A program made the position numbers and the translations under genes. The notes beneath the pieces were generated by a model. It did not search any database. It was not told the origin of the DNA and was given only the letters and a program-made list of their open reading frames with translations. A DNA stretch of 57,576 nt from Bacillota bacterium (GTDB lineage: Bacteria; Bacillota; Clostridia; Lachnospirales; Lachnospiraceae), in the NCBI GenBank assembly GCA_902363515.1, contig CABJAN010000021.1, positions 1-57,576 on the forward strand, read 5' to 3'. This document shows, in pieces, positions 33,211 to 42,632 of this stretch. Within the stretch, counting starts at the first letter, position 1. The number at the start of each line of letters is the position of its first letter.

Positions 33211-34353
33211 ATGAGCGATGAATTTAAAGACTTTACGGTAACCCCTACACTGACTTTTGAACCCTTACAGGAGGAAGCGCCTGTTGCAGAAGTGAAAAAG
33301 GAAGAGCCTGCAAAACCGGAAATGGATGACAGCATTCTTTCTCCACAGGAGAGAAAGATGGTGGATGATTTTGCAAAACAGATTGATATCCGCAATTCAG
33401 CGGCCATTCTTCAGTACGGCGCGGGAACCCAGAAGAAAATGGCAGATTTCTCAGAAGACGCTTTAGATAAGGTCCGCACCAAGGATTTGGGAGAAGTAGG
33501 GGATTTACTGGAAAATGTGGTCACAGAATTGAAAAATTTTGATGCAGAGGAAGAACGAAAAGGCATTATGGGATTTTTCAAAAAAGGCGGAAACAAGCTG
33601 GAAGCCTTGAAAAACAAGTATTCCAAGGCAGAGACCAATGTAAATAAAATCGTGGAAATGCTGGAAAAGCACCAGATTCAGTTAATGAAGGATGCAGCTA
33701 TTATGGATAAAATGTATGCCCTGAATCTGAATTACTTTAAGGAGCTTTCCATGTATATTCTGGCAGGAAAGAAGAAATTAGAGGAAATCCGCGCCACAGA
33801 GCTTCCTCAGCTTATGAATAAGGCGCAGATAAGCGGCCTTCCGGAGGATGCACAGGCAGCCAAAGATCTGGATTCTCTTTGTGACCGTTTTGAAAAGAAG
33901 ATTCATGATCTGGAGCTTACCAGAATGATTGCCATTCAGACAGCTCCACAGATTCGTCTGGTTCAGGGAAATGATACGCTTATGGCAGAAAAGATTCAGT
34001 CTACCATTGTAAACACTATTCCTTTGTGGAAAAGCCAGATGGTAATTGCTCTTGGTGTGGCTCATTCTACAGAAGCTGCCAAAGCTCAGAGAGAAGTCAC
34101 AGACATGACCAATGCCCTGTTGCAGAAAAATGCAGAGACTTTGAAGCTGGCGACTGTAGAAGCTGCCAGGGAATCTGAGAGAGGTATTGTGGATATAGAA
34201 ACCTTGCAAAAAACCAATGAATCTCTTATCAGCACCTTTGATGAGGTGATGAACATTCAGAGAGAAGGACGGGAAAAGAGAAGAGCAGCAGAAGCAGAAA
34301 TGTACCGTTTGGAAGGGGAATTGAAACAGAAATTACTGCAGATTCATAACTAA
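33211..34353 (+). CDS. TelA-family toxic anion resistance protein
   Basis: A 380-residue, largely helical cytoplasmic protein of the TelA family, named for tellurite resistance, real function unknown. Characteristic segments are IDIRNSAAILQYGAGTQKKMADFSE, FKKGGNKLEALKNKYSKAETNVNKIVEMLEKHQIQLMKD and MVIALGVAHSTEAAKAQREVTDMTNALLQKNAE in overlapping order. An acidic N-terminal tail precedes them. It is translated with XpaC as a unit and is only 12 bases from ispG, so the four genes xpaC-telA-ispG-polC could be one transcript. Confidence 0.9.
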   Translation: MSDEFKDFTVTPTLTFEPLQEEAPVAEVKKEEPAKPEMDDSILSPQERKMVDDFAKQIDIRNSAAILQYGAGTQKKMADFSEDALDKVRTKDLGEVGDLLENVVTELKNFDAEEERKGIMGFFKKGGNKLEALKNKYSKAETNVNKIVEMLEKHQIQLMKDAAIMDKMYALNLNYFKELSMYILAGKKKLEEIRATELPQLMNKAQISGLPEDAQAAKDLDSLCDRFEKKIHDLELTRMIAIQTAPQIRLVQGNDTLMAEKIQSTIVNTIPLWKSQMVIALGVAHSTEAAKAQREVTDMTNALLQKNAETLKLATVEAARESERGIVDIETLQKTNESLISTFDEVMNIQREGREKRRAAEAEMYRLEGELKQKLLQIHN

Positions 34354-34365
34354 GGAGGTTTTGTT

Positions 34366-35418
34366 ATGTATCGGGAACATACAAAAGTAATACAGATTGG
34401 GGACAGAAAAATCGGCGGCGGAAATCCGGTGCTGATTCAGTCCATGACCAACACCAGAACGGAAGACGTGGAGGCAACAGTCAGGCAGATTCTGGCTTTG
34501 GAAGCAGCAGGCTGTGAGATTATCCGCTGTACTGTACCTACTCAGGAGGCAGCAGAGGCTATCCGGGAAATTAAAAAACAGATACACATTCCACTGGTAG
34601 CGGACATTCATTTTGATTATAAAATGGCCATTGCAGCCATGGAAAACGGCGCGGATAAAATCCGTATTAACCCAGGAAATATCGGGGGAGCAGAGAAAAT
34701 CAAGGCTGTGGTGGACGTAGCCAAAGCCAGAAAGATTCCTATTCGTGTAGGAGTAAACAGCGGTTCTCTGGAAAAAGAACTGGTGGAAAAATATCATGGC
34801 GTGACTGCTCAGGGATTAGTGGAAAGCGCTCTTGACAAAGTGAAAATCATTGAAGATTTAGGATATGATAACCTGGTTATCAGCATTAAATCTTCCGATG
34901 TAATGATGTGTGTGAAAGCCCATGAACTGCTGGCAGAGCAGACCAATTATCCTCTCCATGTGGGGATTACAGAAGCAGGAACCGTGTATTCTGGAAACAT
35001 TAAATCTGCAGTGGGGCTGGGGATTATTCTTTATGAAGGCATTGGTGATACTATCCGGGTATCTCTTACCGGAGACCCGCTGGAAGAGATTAAATCTGCA
35101 AAGCGGATTTTAAAAACATTGAATCTGCGAAAAGGCGGCGTGGAAGTGGTGTCCTGTCCTACCTGCGGCAGAACCAAAATAGACCTTATAGGTCTGGCAA
35201 ACCAGGTGGAAACTATGGTACAGGAATTCCCTCTGGATATTAAAGTTGCAGTTATGGGCTGTGTGGTAAATGGTCCGGGAGAAGCCAAAGAAGCAGACAT
35301 TGGCATTGCCGGAGGAAAAGGCGAGGGCCTGTTAATCAAAAAAGGAGAAATTGTAAAAAAAGTACCGGAGGACCAGCTTTTAGAAGTGCTTCGGGAAGAA
35401 CTGAGTAATTGGAAGTAA
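34366..35418 (+). CDS. ispG: 4-hydroxy-3-methylbut-2-enyl diphosphate synthase
   Basis: Iron-sulfur enzyme of the non-mevalonate (MEP) isoprenoid pathway, 350 residues, as usual for the two-domain bacterial form. Seen are IGGGNPVLIQSMTNT, PLVADIHFDYKMA, DKIRINPGNIG and VGVNSGSLE in the barrel. The C-terminal cluster-binding cysteines are in SCPTCGRT and GCVVNGPGEA. AAGGAGGTTTTGTT is a strong ribosome binding site. It lies just before polC, a common arrangement in Clostridia, where ispG and polC follow dxr and rseP. Confidence 0.97.
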   Translation: MYREHTKVIQIGDRKIGGGNPVLIQSMTNTRTEDVEATVRQILALEAAGCEIIRCTVPTQEAAEAIREIKKQIHIPLVADIHFDYKMAIAAMENGADKIRINPGNIGGAEKIKAVVDVAKARKIPIRVGVNSGSLEKELVEKYHGVTAQGLVESALDKVKIIEDLGYDNLVISIKSSDVMMCVKAHELLAEQTNYPLHVGITEAGTVYSGNIKSAVGLGIILYEGIGDTIRVSLTGDPLEEIKSAKRILKTLNLRKGGVEVVSCPTCGRTKIDLIGLANQVETMVQEFPLDIKVAVMGCVVNGPGEAKEADIGIAGGKGEGLLIKKGEIVKKVPEDQLLEVLREELSNWK

Positions 35419-35437
35419 TCTATGGAGGTTATGCTGC

Positions 35438-38400
35438 ATGGAAAAAGAATTTCTGGATGTTTTCCGAAATCTGGAATTAAATGGAGAGTTAAAAGCCCTT
35501 TTAAAAGAAGTGGTGGTTACAAAAGTCTCTGTTAACCAGAAAAAAGACCACATCCGAGTCTATATCCGAAGCAGACAGTGGATTCACAAAAAGTATATTT
35601 ATGCGCTGGAGGAAGCCATTGCTTCCCAGTGTTTCAGAGGCGTACCTATGACGGTAAAAGTGCTGGAAAAATTTCAACTGTCCAGCCAGTATACACCGGA
35701 ATTGTTTTTTGATGCATACAAATCGTCCATGGGTCTGGAGCTTAGAAATTACAGCATTCTGGTATTTAATATGTTCCGGAATGCTGTAATTACGTTTCCA
35801 AAGACCAATGAGATGCATATGGTACTCCAGTCCACTGTTCTGGCAAAAAGTAAGGAAGAAGAACTGATTGGATACATGGAAAAGGTGTTTTGTGAGCGCA
35901 GCGGATTTTCCCTGCAGGTGGAAACAGAATACCAGGAAGTAAAAGAGAGCAAATACAGGAAAAACAGTGATATCCGTATTCAGCAGGAGGCAGCCCATAT
36001 TATTGAAATGTCAGCTCTTGGAAGAGGAAAAGATGAGCAGTCCCTGGAAGAAACAGAGGAACTGGAAAAAGAGCAGAAGTCCCAAACTTCGGGAGAGAAA
36101 AAGTCAGAAACCAGAGCAAAAGAAAAAGGCAATGCAAAGGAAAAATCCTTCCAGGGGGAAAAGGGACGTGGAAAAGGAGACAGAAACTTTTCTTCCGATT
36201 ACAGGCGCAGCGTAAAACGTTCCGACAATCCAGACGTACTCTATGGAAGAGATTTTGAGGATGATGCTATTCCGCTGGAAACTATACAGTCTGAAATGGG
36301 AGAAGTGTGCATCCGGGGACAGATTATGACCCTGGAAAAACGGGAAATCCGCAATGAGAAGACCATTATTATTTTCTCAGTGACAGATTTCACAGATTCT
36401 ATTACAGTAAAAATGTTTGCCAGAAATGACCAGGTGGAGGAAATCACAGCAGGAGTGAAGGAAAAGGTTTTTATCAAATTAAAGGGAATTACCACCATTG
36501 ACAGATATGACAGTGAGCTTACCATTGGTTCTGTGGTGGGAATCAAGAAAATTCCCAGCTTCCAGAACTCCAGATTTGATAATGCGCCTCAGAAGAGGGT
36601 GGAGCTTCACTGTCATACCAAAATGAGTGATATGGATGGTGTTTCTGACGCAAAAGCATTGATTAAGAGAGCCTATGAGTGGGGGCATAAGGCCATTGCC
36701 ATTACAGATCATGGTGTGGTTCAGTCCTTCCCGGAAGCCAACCATTGTTTTGATGCCTGGGGCGGTGTGGTGCCTCAGGATTCAGATTTTAAAGTGATTT
36801 ACGGGGTAGAAGCATATCTGGTGGATGATTTAAAGGGAATTGTGCAGAACAGCAAAGGCCAGAGCCTTCAGGGGGCTTTTGTGGTGTTTGATATTGAGAC
36901 CACCGGTTTTTCCGCCATGAAGGATAAGATTATTGAAATTGGCGCAGTTAAAGTGGTGGATGGGAAGATTACAGAGCGGTTTTCCGAGTTTGTCAATCCT
37001 CAGATTCCCATTCCCTTCCGTATTGAACAGTTGACCAGCATCAATGACAACATGGTAAAAGACGCTCCAACTATTGATGTGATTTTGCCTAAATTTGAAG
37101 AATTCTGCAGGGGATGCGTCATGGTAGCTCACAATGCAGAGTTTGATATGAGTTTTATTCAGAAAAATTATGAGGATTTGGGAATTGAAAGGGAAGATAC
37201 CAGCGTAGATACCGTAGGAATGGCAAGATTCCTCCTTCCACAGTTAAATCGTTTTAAGCTGGATACGGTAGCAAAGGCAGTGGGAGTTTCCCTGGAACAT
37301 CATCATCGGGCAGTAGATGATGCAGCCTGTACTGCAGAGATTTTTGAGAAATTTATTCCCATGTGCAGGGAGCGGGACATTACGAATCTGGATGAGCTTA
37401 ATGAAAAAGGGGCGGTATCGGTTTCTTCTGTACAGAAAATGCCTACCTATCATGCTATTATTCTGGCAAAAAATGATGTGGGAAGGGTCAATCTCTACCA
37501 TCTCATATCAGATTCCCACCTGATTTATTATCACAGGAGACCCCGGGTTCCCAAAAGCCTGTATCTGAAATATCAGGAGGGACTTATGATTGGTTCTGCC
37601 TGTGAGGCAGGGGAATTGTATCAGGCTGTTTTAAACGGAAGACCAGAGGCAGAAATCGCCAGACTGGTGAATTTTTATGATTATCTGGAGATTCAGCCTT
37701 TGGGAAATAATGTCTTTATGATACGAAATGAAGACCGTTCGGATGTAAATTCAGAGGAGGATTTAAAGGAAATCAACCGAAAGATTGTGAAGCTTGGAGA
37801 AGCCTTCAATAAGCCTGTGGTAGCTACCTGTGATGTGCATTTTTTAGACCCGGAGGATGAGGTTTACCGCAGAATTATTATGGCTGGAAAAGGCTTTGAT
37901 GATGCAGATGACCAGGCGCCTTTATACCTTCGTACCACAGAGGAGATGCTGGAGGAATTTTCTTATCTTGGAAGAGAAAAAGCAGAGGAAATTGTCATTG
38001 AAAATCCCAATAAAATTGCTGATATGGTGGAAAAAATCTCTCCCATTCACAAGGGAAAATGTCCGCCTGTTATTGAAAATTCTGATGCCATGCTAAGGGA
38101 AATCTGCTACAACAAAGCCCATGAAATCTATGGAGAAGAGCTGCCGAAAATGGTAGAAGAGCGCCTGGAACGGGAGCTGAATTCCATTATTTCCAATGGT
38201 TATGCGGTTATGTATATGATTGCCCAGAAGCTGGTATGGAAGAGTAACAGTGACGGTTATCTGGTAGGCTCAAGAGGTTCTGTTGGTTCCTCTTTTGCAG
38301 CCACCATGTCGGGAATTACTGAGGTAAATCCTTTAAGTCCTCATTATTATTGCGCCAAATGTCACTATGCAGATTTCGATTCTCCTGAGGTGCGGGAATA

Positions 38401-39955
38401 TTCCGGAAGAGCTGGGTGTGATATGCCGGATAAGAAATGTCCGGTGTGCGGAGAGCCTTTGATTAAAGAAGGATTTGACATTCCTTTTGAAACTTTCCTG
38501 GGATTTAAAGGGGATAAGGAGCCGGATATTGACCTGAACTTTTCCGGGGATTATCAGGGAAAAGCACATCGATATGTTGAGGTTATTTTCGGCGCAGGAC
38601 AGACCTTTAAGGCAGGAACCATTGGAACCCTGGCAGAAAAAACAGCCTTTGGTTATGTGAAAAACTATTACGAAGAGCGGGGACAGCGAAAGCGAAACTG
38701 TGAGATTAACCGTATTGTCCAGGGATGTACCGGTGTCCGCAGAACCACGGGACAGCATCCGGGAGGAATTATTGTATTGCCTATTGGATGGGATATTGAG
38801 GAATTTACCCCGGTGCAGCATCCGGCAAATGATATGAACAGTGACATTATTACCACTCATTTTGATTACCATTCCATTGACTCCAACTTGTTAAAGCTGG
38901 ATATTCTGGGACACGATGATCCTACCATGATTCGTATGCTGGAGGACTTAACGGGCATCAATGCCAGAGAAATTCCACTGGACTCCAAGGAGGTTATGTC
39001 CCTGTTTAAAAGCACAGAAGCCCTGGGACTGACCCCGGATGATATTCGTGGCTGTCCTCTTGGGTGTCTGGGAATCCCTGAGTTTGGAACTGATTTTGCC
39101 ATGCAGATGTTAATTGACGCCAACCCTACCTCCTTCTCAGACCTGGTGCGTATTTCCGGTCTGTCTCATGGAACGGACGTATGGCTTGGCAATGCTCAGG
39201 ATTTGATTAAATCAGGAACCGCAACCATTACCACCTGTATCTGTACGCGAGATGACATTATGATTTATCTCATTAACAAAGGGCTGGAGCATGGACAGGC
39301 ATTTACCATTATGGAAAGCGTCCGTAAGGGAAAAGGGCTGAAGCCGGAATGGGAAGAGGAAATGAAAAAGCATGATGTGCCGGACTGGTATATTGGCTCC
39401 TGTAAGAAGATTAAATACATGTTCCCGAAGGCTCACGCAGCCGCTTATGTTATGATGGGATGGAGGATTGCCTACTGCAAGATTTTTCATCCCCTGGCTT
39501 ATTATGCGTCTTATTTCAGTATCCGCGCCACAGCATTTTCCTATGAGCTCATGTGTCAGGGCAAGGAAAAGCTGGAGTATTTTATGGATGATTATGAGAA
39601 ACGGAAAGATACTTTGAGCAAAAAAGAACAGGATACGTACAAGGATATGAAGATTGTTCAGGAAATGTATGCAAGAGGCTTTGATTTTGTGCCGATTGAT
39701 ATTTACAAGGCAAATGCCCATACCTTCCAGATTGTAGACGGAAAACTCATGCCAGCTCTGGATACCATAGAAGGTCTGGGAGACAGGGCGGCAGATGCTG
39801 TGGTGGCAGCAGCAGAGGAAGGCCCCTTCCTTTCTCTGGATGATTTCCGTAACCGGACAAAGGTAACATCTTCTACCATTGATTTGATGAATGATTTGGG
39901 ACTTTTTGGAAAGCTGCCGAAGTCGAATCAGATGTCCTTATTTGATTTTCAGTAA
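35438..39955 (+). CDS. polC: DNA polymerase III alpha subunit, Gram-positive type PolC
   Basis: Replicative polymerase with built-in 3'-5' exonuclease, 1505 residues. Order: N-terminal domain (1-190), a Lys/Glu-rich disordered linker (about 195-270), OB fold, PHP domain (HCHTKMSDMDGVS, near 390) split by the DEDDh exonuclease (VVFDIETTGFS to AHNAEFDMSF and HHRAVDDAACTAE), then the polymerase core. The core carries GSRGSVGSSFAATMSGITEVNP, a CxxC zinc knuckle pair (YYCAKCHY and KCPVCGEP), and PDIDLNFSGDYQ with catalytic Asp residues. It ends SNQMSLFDFQ, a beta-clamp-binding-type peptide. All expected domains are intact. ATGGAGGTTATGCTGC precedes the start. Confidence 0.98.
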   Translation: MEKEFLDVFRNLELNGELKALLKEVVVTKVSVNQKKDHIRVYIRSRQWIHKKYIYALEEAIASQCFRGVPMTVKVLEKFQLSSQYTPELFFDAYKSSMGLELRNYSILVFNMFRNAVITFPKTNEMHMVLQSTVLAKSKEEELIGYMEKVFCERSGFSLQVETEYQEVKESKYRKNSDIRIQQEAAHIIEMSALGRGKDEQSLEETEELEKEQKSQTSGEKKSETRAKEKGNAKEKSFQGEKGRGKGDRNFSSDYRRSVKRSDNPDVLYGRDFEDDAIPLETIQSEMGEVCIRGQIMTLEKREIRNEKTIIIFSVTDFTDSITVKMFARNDQVEEITAGVKEKVFIKLKGITTIDRYDSELTIGSVVGIKKIPSFQNSRFDNAPQKRVELHCHTKMSDMDGVSDAKALIKRAYEWGHKAIAITDHGVVQSFPEANHCFDAWGGVVPQDSDFKVIYGVEAYLVDDLKGIVQNSKGQSLQGAFVVFDIETTGFSAMKDKIIEIGAVKVVDGKITERFSEFVNPQIPIPFRIEQLTSINDNMVKDAPTIDVILPKFEEFCRGCVMVAHNAEFDMSFIQKNYEDLGIEREDTSVDTVGMARFLLPQLNRFKLDTVAKAVGVSLEHHHRAVDDAACTAEIFEKFIPMCRERDITNLDELNEKGAVSVSSVQKMPTYHAIILAKNDVGRVNLYHLISDSHLIYYHRRPRVPKSLYLKYQEGLMIGSACEAGELYQAVLNGRPEAEIARLVNFYDYLEIQPLGNNVFMIRNEDRSDVNSEEDLKEINRKIVKLGEAFNKPVVATCDVHFLDPEDEVYRRIIMAGKGFDDADDQAPLYLRTTEEMLEEFSYLGREKAEEIVIENPNKIADMVEKISPIHKGKCPPVIENSDAMLREICYNKAHEIYGEELPKMVEERLERELNSIISNGYAVMYMIAQKLVWKSNSDGYLVGSRGSVGSSFAATMSGITEVNPLSPHYYCAKCHYADFDSPEVREYSGRAGCDMPDKKCPVCGEPLIKEGFDIPFETFLGFKGDKEPDIDLNFSGDYQGKAHRYVEVIFGAGQTFKAGTIGTLAEKTAFGYVKNYYEERGQRKRNCEINRIVQGCTGVRRTTGQHPGGIIVLPIGWDIEEFTPVQHPANDMNSDIITTHFDYHSIDSNLLKLDILGHDDPTMIRMLEDLTGINAREIPLDSKEVMSLFKSTEALGLTPDDIRGCPLGCLGIPEFGTDFAMQMLIDANPTSFSDLVRISGLSHGTDVWLGNAQDLIKSGTATITTCICTRDDIMIYLINKGLEHGQAFTIMESVRKGKGLKPEWEEEMKKHDVPDWYIGSCKKIKYMFPKAHAAAYVMMGWRIAYCKIFHPLAYYASYFSIRATAFSYELMCQGKEKLEYFMDDYEKRKDTLSKKEQDTYKDMKIVQEMYARGFDFVPIDIYKANAHTFQIVDGKLMPALDTIEGLGDRAADAVVAAAEEGPFLSLDDFRNRTKVTSSTIDLMNDLGLFGKLPKSNQMSLFDFQ

Positions 39956-40084
39956 GGAAAGTACAAGATTTTTTGTATTTTTTTTCATAATACTATTCCC
40001 TTTTTTCGGAAATTTGTTACAATAAAAGCATTCCACCACATACATGAGGCGGAAAAGTAAAAAAAGAAGAGGAAAGGTGAAACC

Positions 40085-40954
40085 ATGCAGGAATACAAAC
40101 CATTTAAAGAAGGTAAAGTACGTCAGATTTTTGACATTGGAGAAGAACTTGTTATGTATGCAACAGACAGGATTTCCGCATTTGACTACATCCTGAAAAA
40201 CAAAATCACAGACAAAGGCGCTGTCCTTACAAAAATGTCCAAGTTCTGGTTCGATTTCACAAAGGATATTGTGCCGAACCATATGATTTCCACAGACACA
40301 AAGGATATGCCGGAATTTTTCCAGACACCGGAATATGAAGGACATGTGATGCTGTGTAAGAAACTGGAGATGCTCCCTGTAGAATGTATTGTAAGAGGAT
40401 ATATTACAGGAAGCGGCTGGGCCAGCTACAAAGAAAATGGTACTGTATGCGGTATTCAGTTACCGGAAGGCTTACAGGAATCTGATAAGCTGCCTGAACC
40501 TATCTATACACCATCTACCAAGGCTGAACTGGGAGACCACGATGAAAACGTTTCTTTTGAAGAAACTGTGAAAACTCTGGAAAAACTTTATCCTGGAAAA
40601 GGACAGGAGTATGCAGAGAAACTTCGTGATTATACCATTGCCCTGTACAAAAAATGTGCAGAATATGCGCTGACAAAGAATATTATTATTGCAGATACCA
40701 AATTTGAGTTTGGTCTCAATGAAAAGGGTGAGATTGTTCTGGGTGATGAAATGCTGACACCGGACAGCTCCAGATTCTGGCCATTAGAAGGCTACAAACC
40801 AGGACAGGGACAGCCTTCCTTTGACAAACAGTATGTGCGTGACTGGTTAAAAGCAAATCCGGACAGTGACTTCCTGCTTCCAGATGAAGTTGTGGAAAAA
40901 ACAGTCGATAAGTATATTGAAGCTTATGAAATGCTTTCCGGAGAGAAATTTTAA
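40085..40954 (+). CDS. purC: SAICAR synthetase
   Basis: Purine biosynthesis step joining CAIR and aspartate with ATP, 289 residues. KEGKVRQIFDIGEE, MYATDRISAFDYIL, PVECIVRGYITGSGWASYK, IADTKFEFGLNE and LGDEMLTPDSSRFWP are all typical of the eukaryote-like long PurC. GAAAGGTGAAACC is the ribosome binding site, and TACAAT (40019-40024) is a likely -10 box in the 129-base upstream gap. The gene stands alone with its own terminator; purB and purA occur separately later in the window. Confidence 0.97.
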   Translation: MQEYKPFKEGKVRQIFDIGEELVMYATDRISAFDYILKNKITDKGAVLTKMSKFWFDFTKDIVPNHMISTDTKDMPEFFQTPEYEGHVMLCKKLEMLPVECIVRGYITGSGWASYKENGTVCGIQLPEGLQESDKLPEPIYTPSTKAELGDHDENVSFEETVKTLEKLYPGKGQEYAEKLRDYTIALYKKCAEYALTKNIIIADTKFEFGLNEKGEIVLGDEMLTPDSSRFWPLEGYKPGQGQPSFDKQYVRDWLKANPDSDFLLPDEVVEKTVDKYIEAYEMLSGEKF

Positions 40955-40970
40955 GAAATAAAAAAATAAG

Positions 40971-41016
40971 AGACTGTCACATGAGCAGGATATAAACTTC
41001 ATGTGGCAGTCTTTTT
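40971..41016 (+). terminator. Rho-independent terminator
   Basis: AGACTGTCACATGA (40971-40984) pairs with TCATGTGGCAGTCT (40999-41012) with one mismatch, followed by TTTTT. It ends purC transcription. Confidence 0.88.
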
Positions 41017-41084
41017 ATTGTCAGGGCAAAGCCCTGTAAAGTGCTTACTGCAGTTGGCAAGGTACAGATTTTGTAGTGGCAATG

Positions 41085-42542
41085 CTATTTTTTATAGTTT
41101 ACAATCGTTTCGAGATCGTAGAGAGAAAGCGTATCTGAATGTTCGGCTTCTGCTTCGATTTTTTTATCAAAACCAGATTCGGAAAATAAGGCATAGTAGA
41201 ATTTTGCCTTTGTTTTTTGTGGAGTTAATTTTGCTAAGGTATTCAGATATTCAGAATAGTCGAAGGGGCTGTGTTTGAATTTACATTCACCCACTAAATA
41301 CTCGTTGGCATCCTTCCCGATACCCAGTAAGTCAATTTCTGTTTCTGCTATTCTCAAGCCATTTTCCGCATTTTTATCACGAACGGTTGTTTTTCCAGCC
41401 CAACGTCCCATTTTGGTATAGCGAAATGGTAAGGCATTTTTCTTCTGCAGCTTACGCACAAATTCTTTACAAACATCTTTAAATGATAATGAAGCAAACT
41501 CATGCAATGCAGGAGCTACGAGATATTCATAAACACCCTCCACATCCCCATCTTCAAGTTGTGATAGATTCGCAAAACCGAAAGCATACCAAAACCGGAA
41601 AAAATTATCGGTTAAACGGTAAGTCCCTCGATTTGTGTTTGCCTTTTCTTTTGTCCCAGTATCAACAGAAAATTCGCGCTCAACAATGCCAAGTTCTATC
41701 AGATTTTTTAGATAGACACTTGTTTTTGAAGTATTTTCTACAAGTGATTTCTGGCTAATGTCATTCAATTTTGTACTGCCCAGAGCAACAGCTTCAATAA
41801 TGGAGTTATAGATGGGAGTTTCTCTAAGCTCCTGATGGAGCCAAAAATCTACTTCGCTATACAGTACCGAGCCTTTGGTAAGAATATTGCGTTTGATGTT
41901 TTCATTAAGGTCAATGTCAGGGTTGAACTGATTGAGATAGTGTGGAATACCGCCAAGTACAGCGTAAGCAAGTATCTTATTTTGGGCTGAGTAATTGGGA
42001 AAAAAGCGGGCAGTATCGTAAAATCCCATTTCATTCATTTTGTAAATACCTGTTGCTCTGCCATAAAGGGGATTTTTTTCTGCAAGCAATTCTTTTTCGA
42101 TAAAACTCATTGCGCTGCCACAGAGAATAATCATCACATTACTGTCCTTCAAATCTGTATCCCAGAGGTTTTGCAGAATAGATGGGATACTTGGATTTCC
42201 TTTGCACATATATGGAAACTCGTCGATTACAATTAGCCTTTTCTTTTCTCCGTATGGCAAATCTAGGATCGAGCGGAACGCTTTATTCCAATCAGTAAAC
42301 TCAGAGATATATTGTTTTGCTGGAATATCTTCTCGTAGAATTTGCTTTGAAAATTTTGCTAGTTGTACTCTGTCAGTACTTTGCGTACAGGAATAGAAAA
42401 TATGTGGTTTGTGCTTGCAAAATTCTCTGAGAGTTTCCGTTTTCCCAACACGTCGCCTGCCGTATAATACGATCATTTGACCTTTTTTCTCATTATATTT
42501 ATCTTGCAGAAATTTTAGCTCTTTTTCTCTTCCGATGAACAT
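41085..42542 (-). CDS. AAA ATPase with DUF234 C-terminal domain
   Basis: A 485-residue protein of the archaeal-type ATPase family also common in gut Firmicutes. N-terminal P-loop domain: FIGREKELKFLQ, YGRRRVGKTETLREF (Walker A) and LIVIDEFPYM (Walker B), followed by a sensor-like ILCGSAMSFIE. A winged-helix part lies near 250-300. The C-terminal DUF234 region has RIAETEIDLLGIG and EYLVGECKFKHSPF, resembling a PD-(D/E)XK nuclease-like core (E..D...ECK). Function is unknown; members are scattered and probably mobile or defence-linked. GGAGGGAGCGCC precedes the ATG. An inverted repeat at 42561-42593 may be its operator. Confidence 0.85.
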   Translation of the reverse strand: MFIGREKELKFLQDKYNEKKGQMIVLYGRRRVGKTETLREFCKHKPHIFYSCTQSTDRVQLAKFSKQILREDIPAKQYISEFTDWNKAFRSILDLPYGEKKRLIVIDEFPYMCKGNPSIPSILQNLWDTDLKDSNVMIILCGSAMSFIEKELLAEKNPLYGRATGIYKMNEMGFYDTARFFPNYSAQNKILAYAVLGGIPHYLNQFNPDIDLNENIKRNILTKGSVLYSEVDFWLHQELRETPIYNSIIEAVALGSTKLNDISQKSLVENTSKTSVYLKNLIELGIVEREFSVDTGTKEKANTNRGTYRLTDNFFRFWYAFGFANLSQLEDGDVEGVYEYLVAPALHEFASLSFKDVCKEFVRKLQKKNALPFRYTKMGRWAGKTTVRDKNAENGLRIAETEIDLLGIGKDANEYLVGECKFKHSPFDYSEYLNTLAKLTPQKTKAKFYYALFSESGFDKKIEAEAEHSDTLSLYDLETIVNYKK

Positions 42543-42560
42543 GGCGCTCCCTCCTTAAAT

Positions 42561-42593
42561 GTCTAATCTTGATTTACTAAATCGTGATTAGAT
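42561..42593. promoter_or_regulatory. Imperfect inverted repeat, candidate operator
   Basis: GTCTAATCTTGATTT (42561-42575) and AAATCGTGATTAGAT (42579-42593) are reverse complements at 12 of 15 positions, three bases apart, just before the ATPase gene. Likely a regulatory site for that gene. Confidence 0.5.
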
Positions 42594-42632
42594 ATTATTG
42601 TATCCATGAAAAAAGAAAAAATCAAGGAGGTT

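Noticed and set aside
37857..39721. Several open frames of 60-180 codons opposite or inside polC
   Set aside because: All lie within the well-supported polC reading frame and show no start signals or recognisable motifs.
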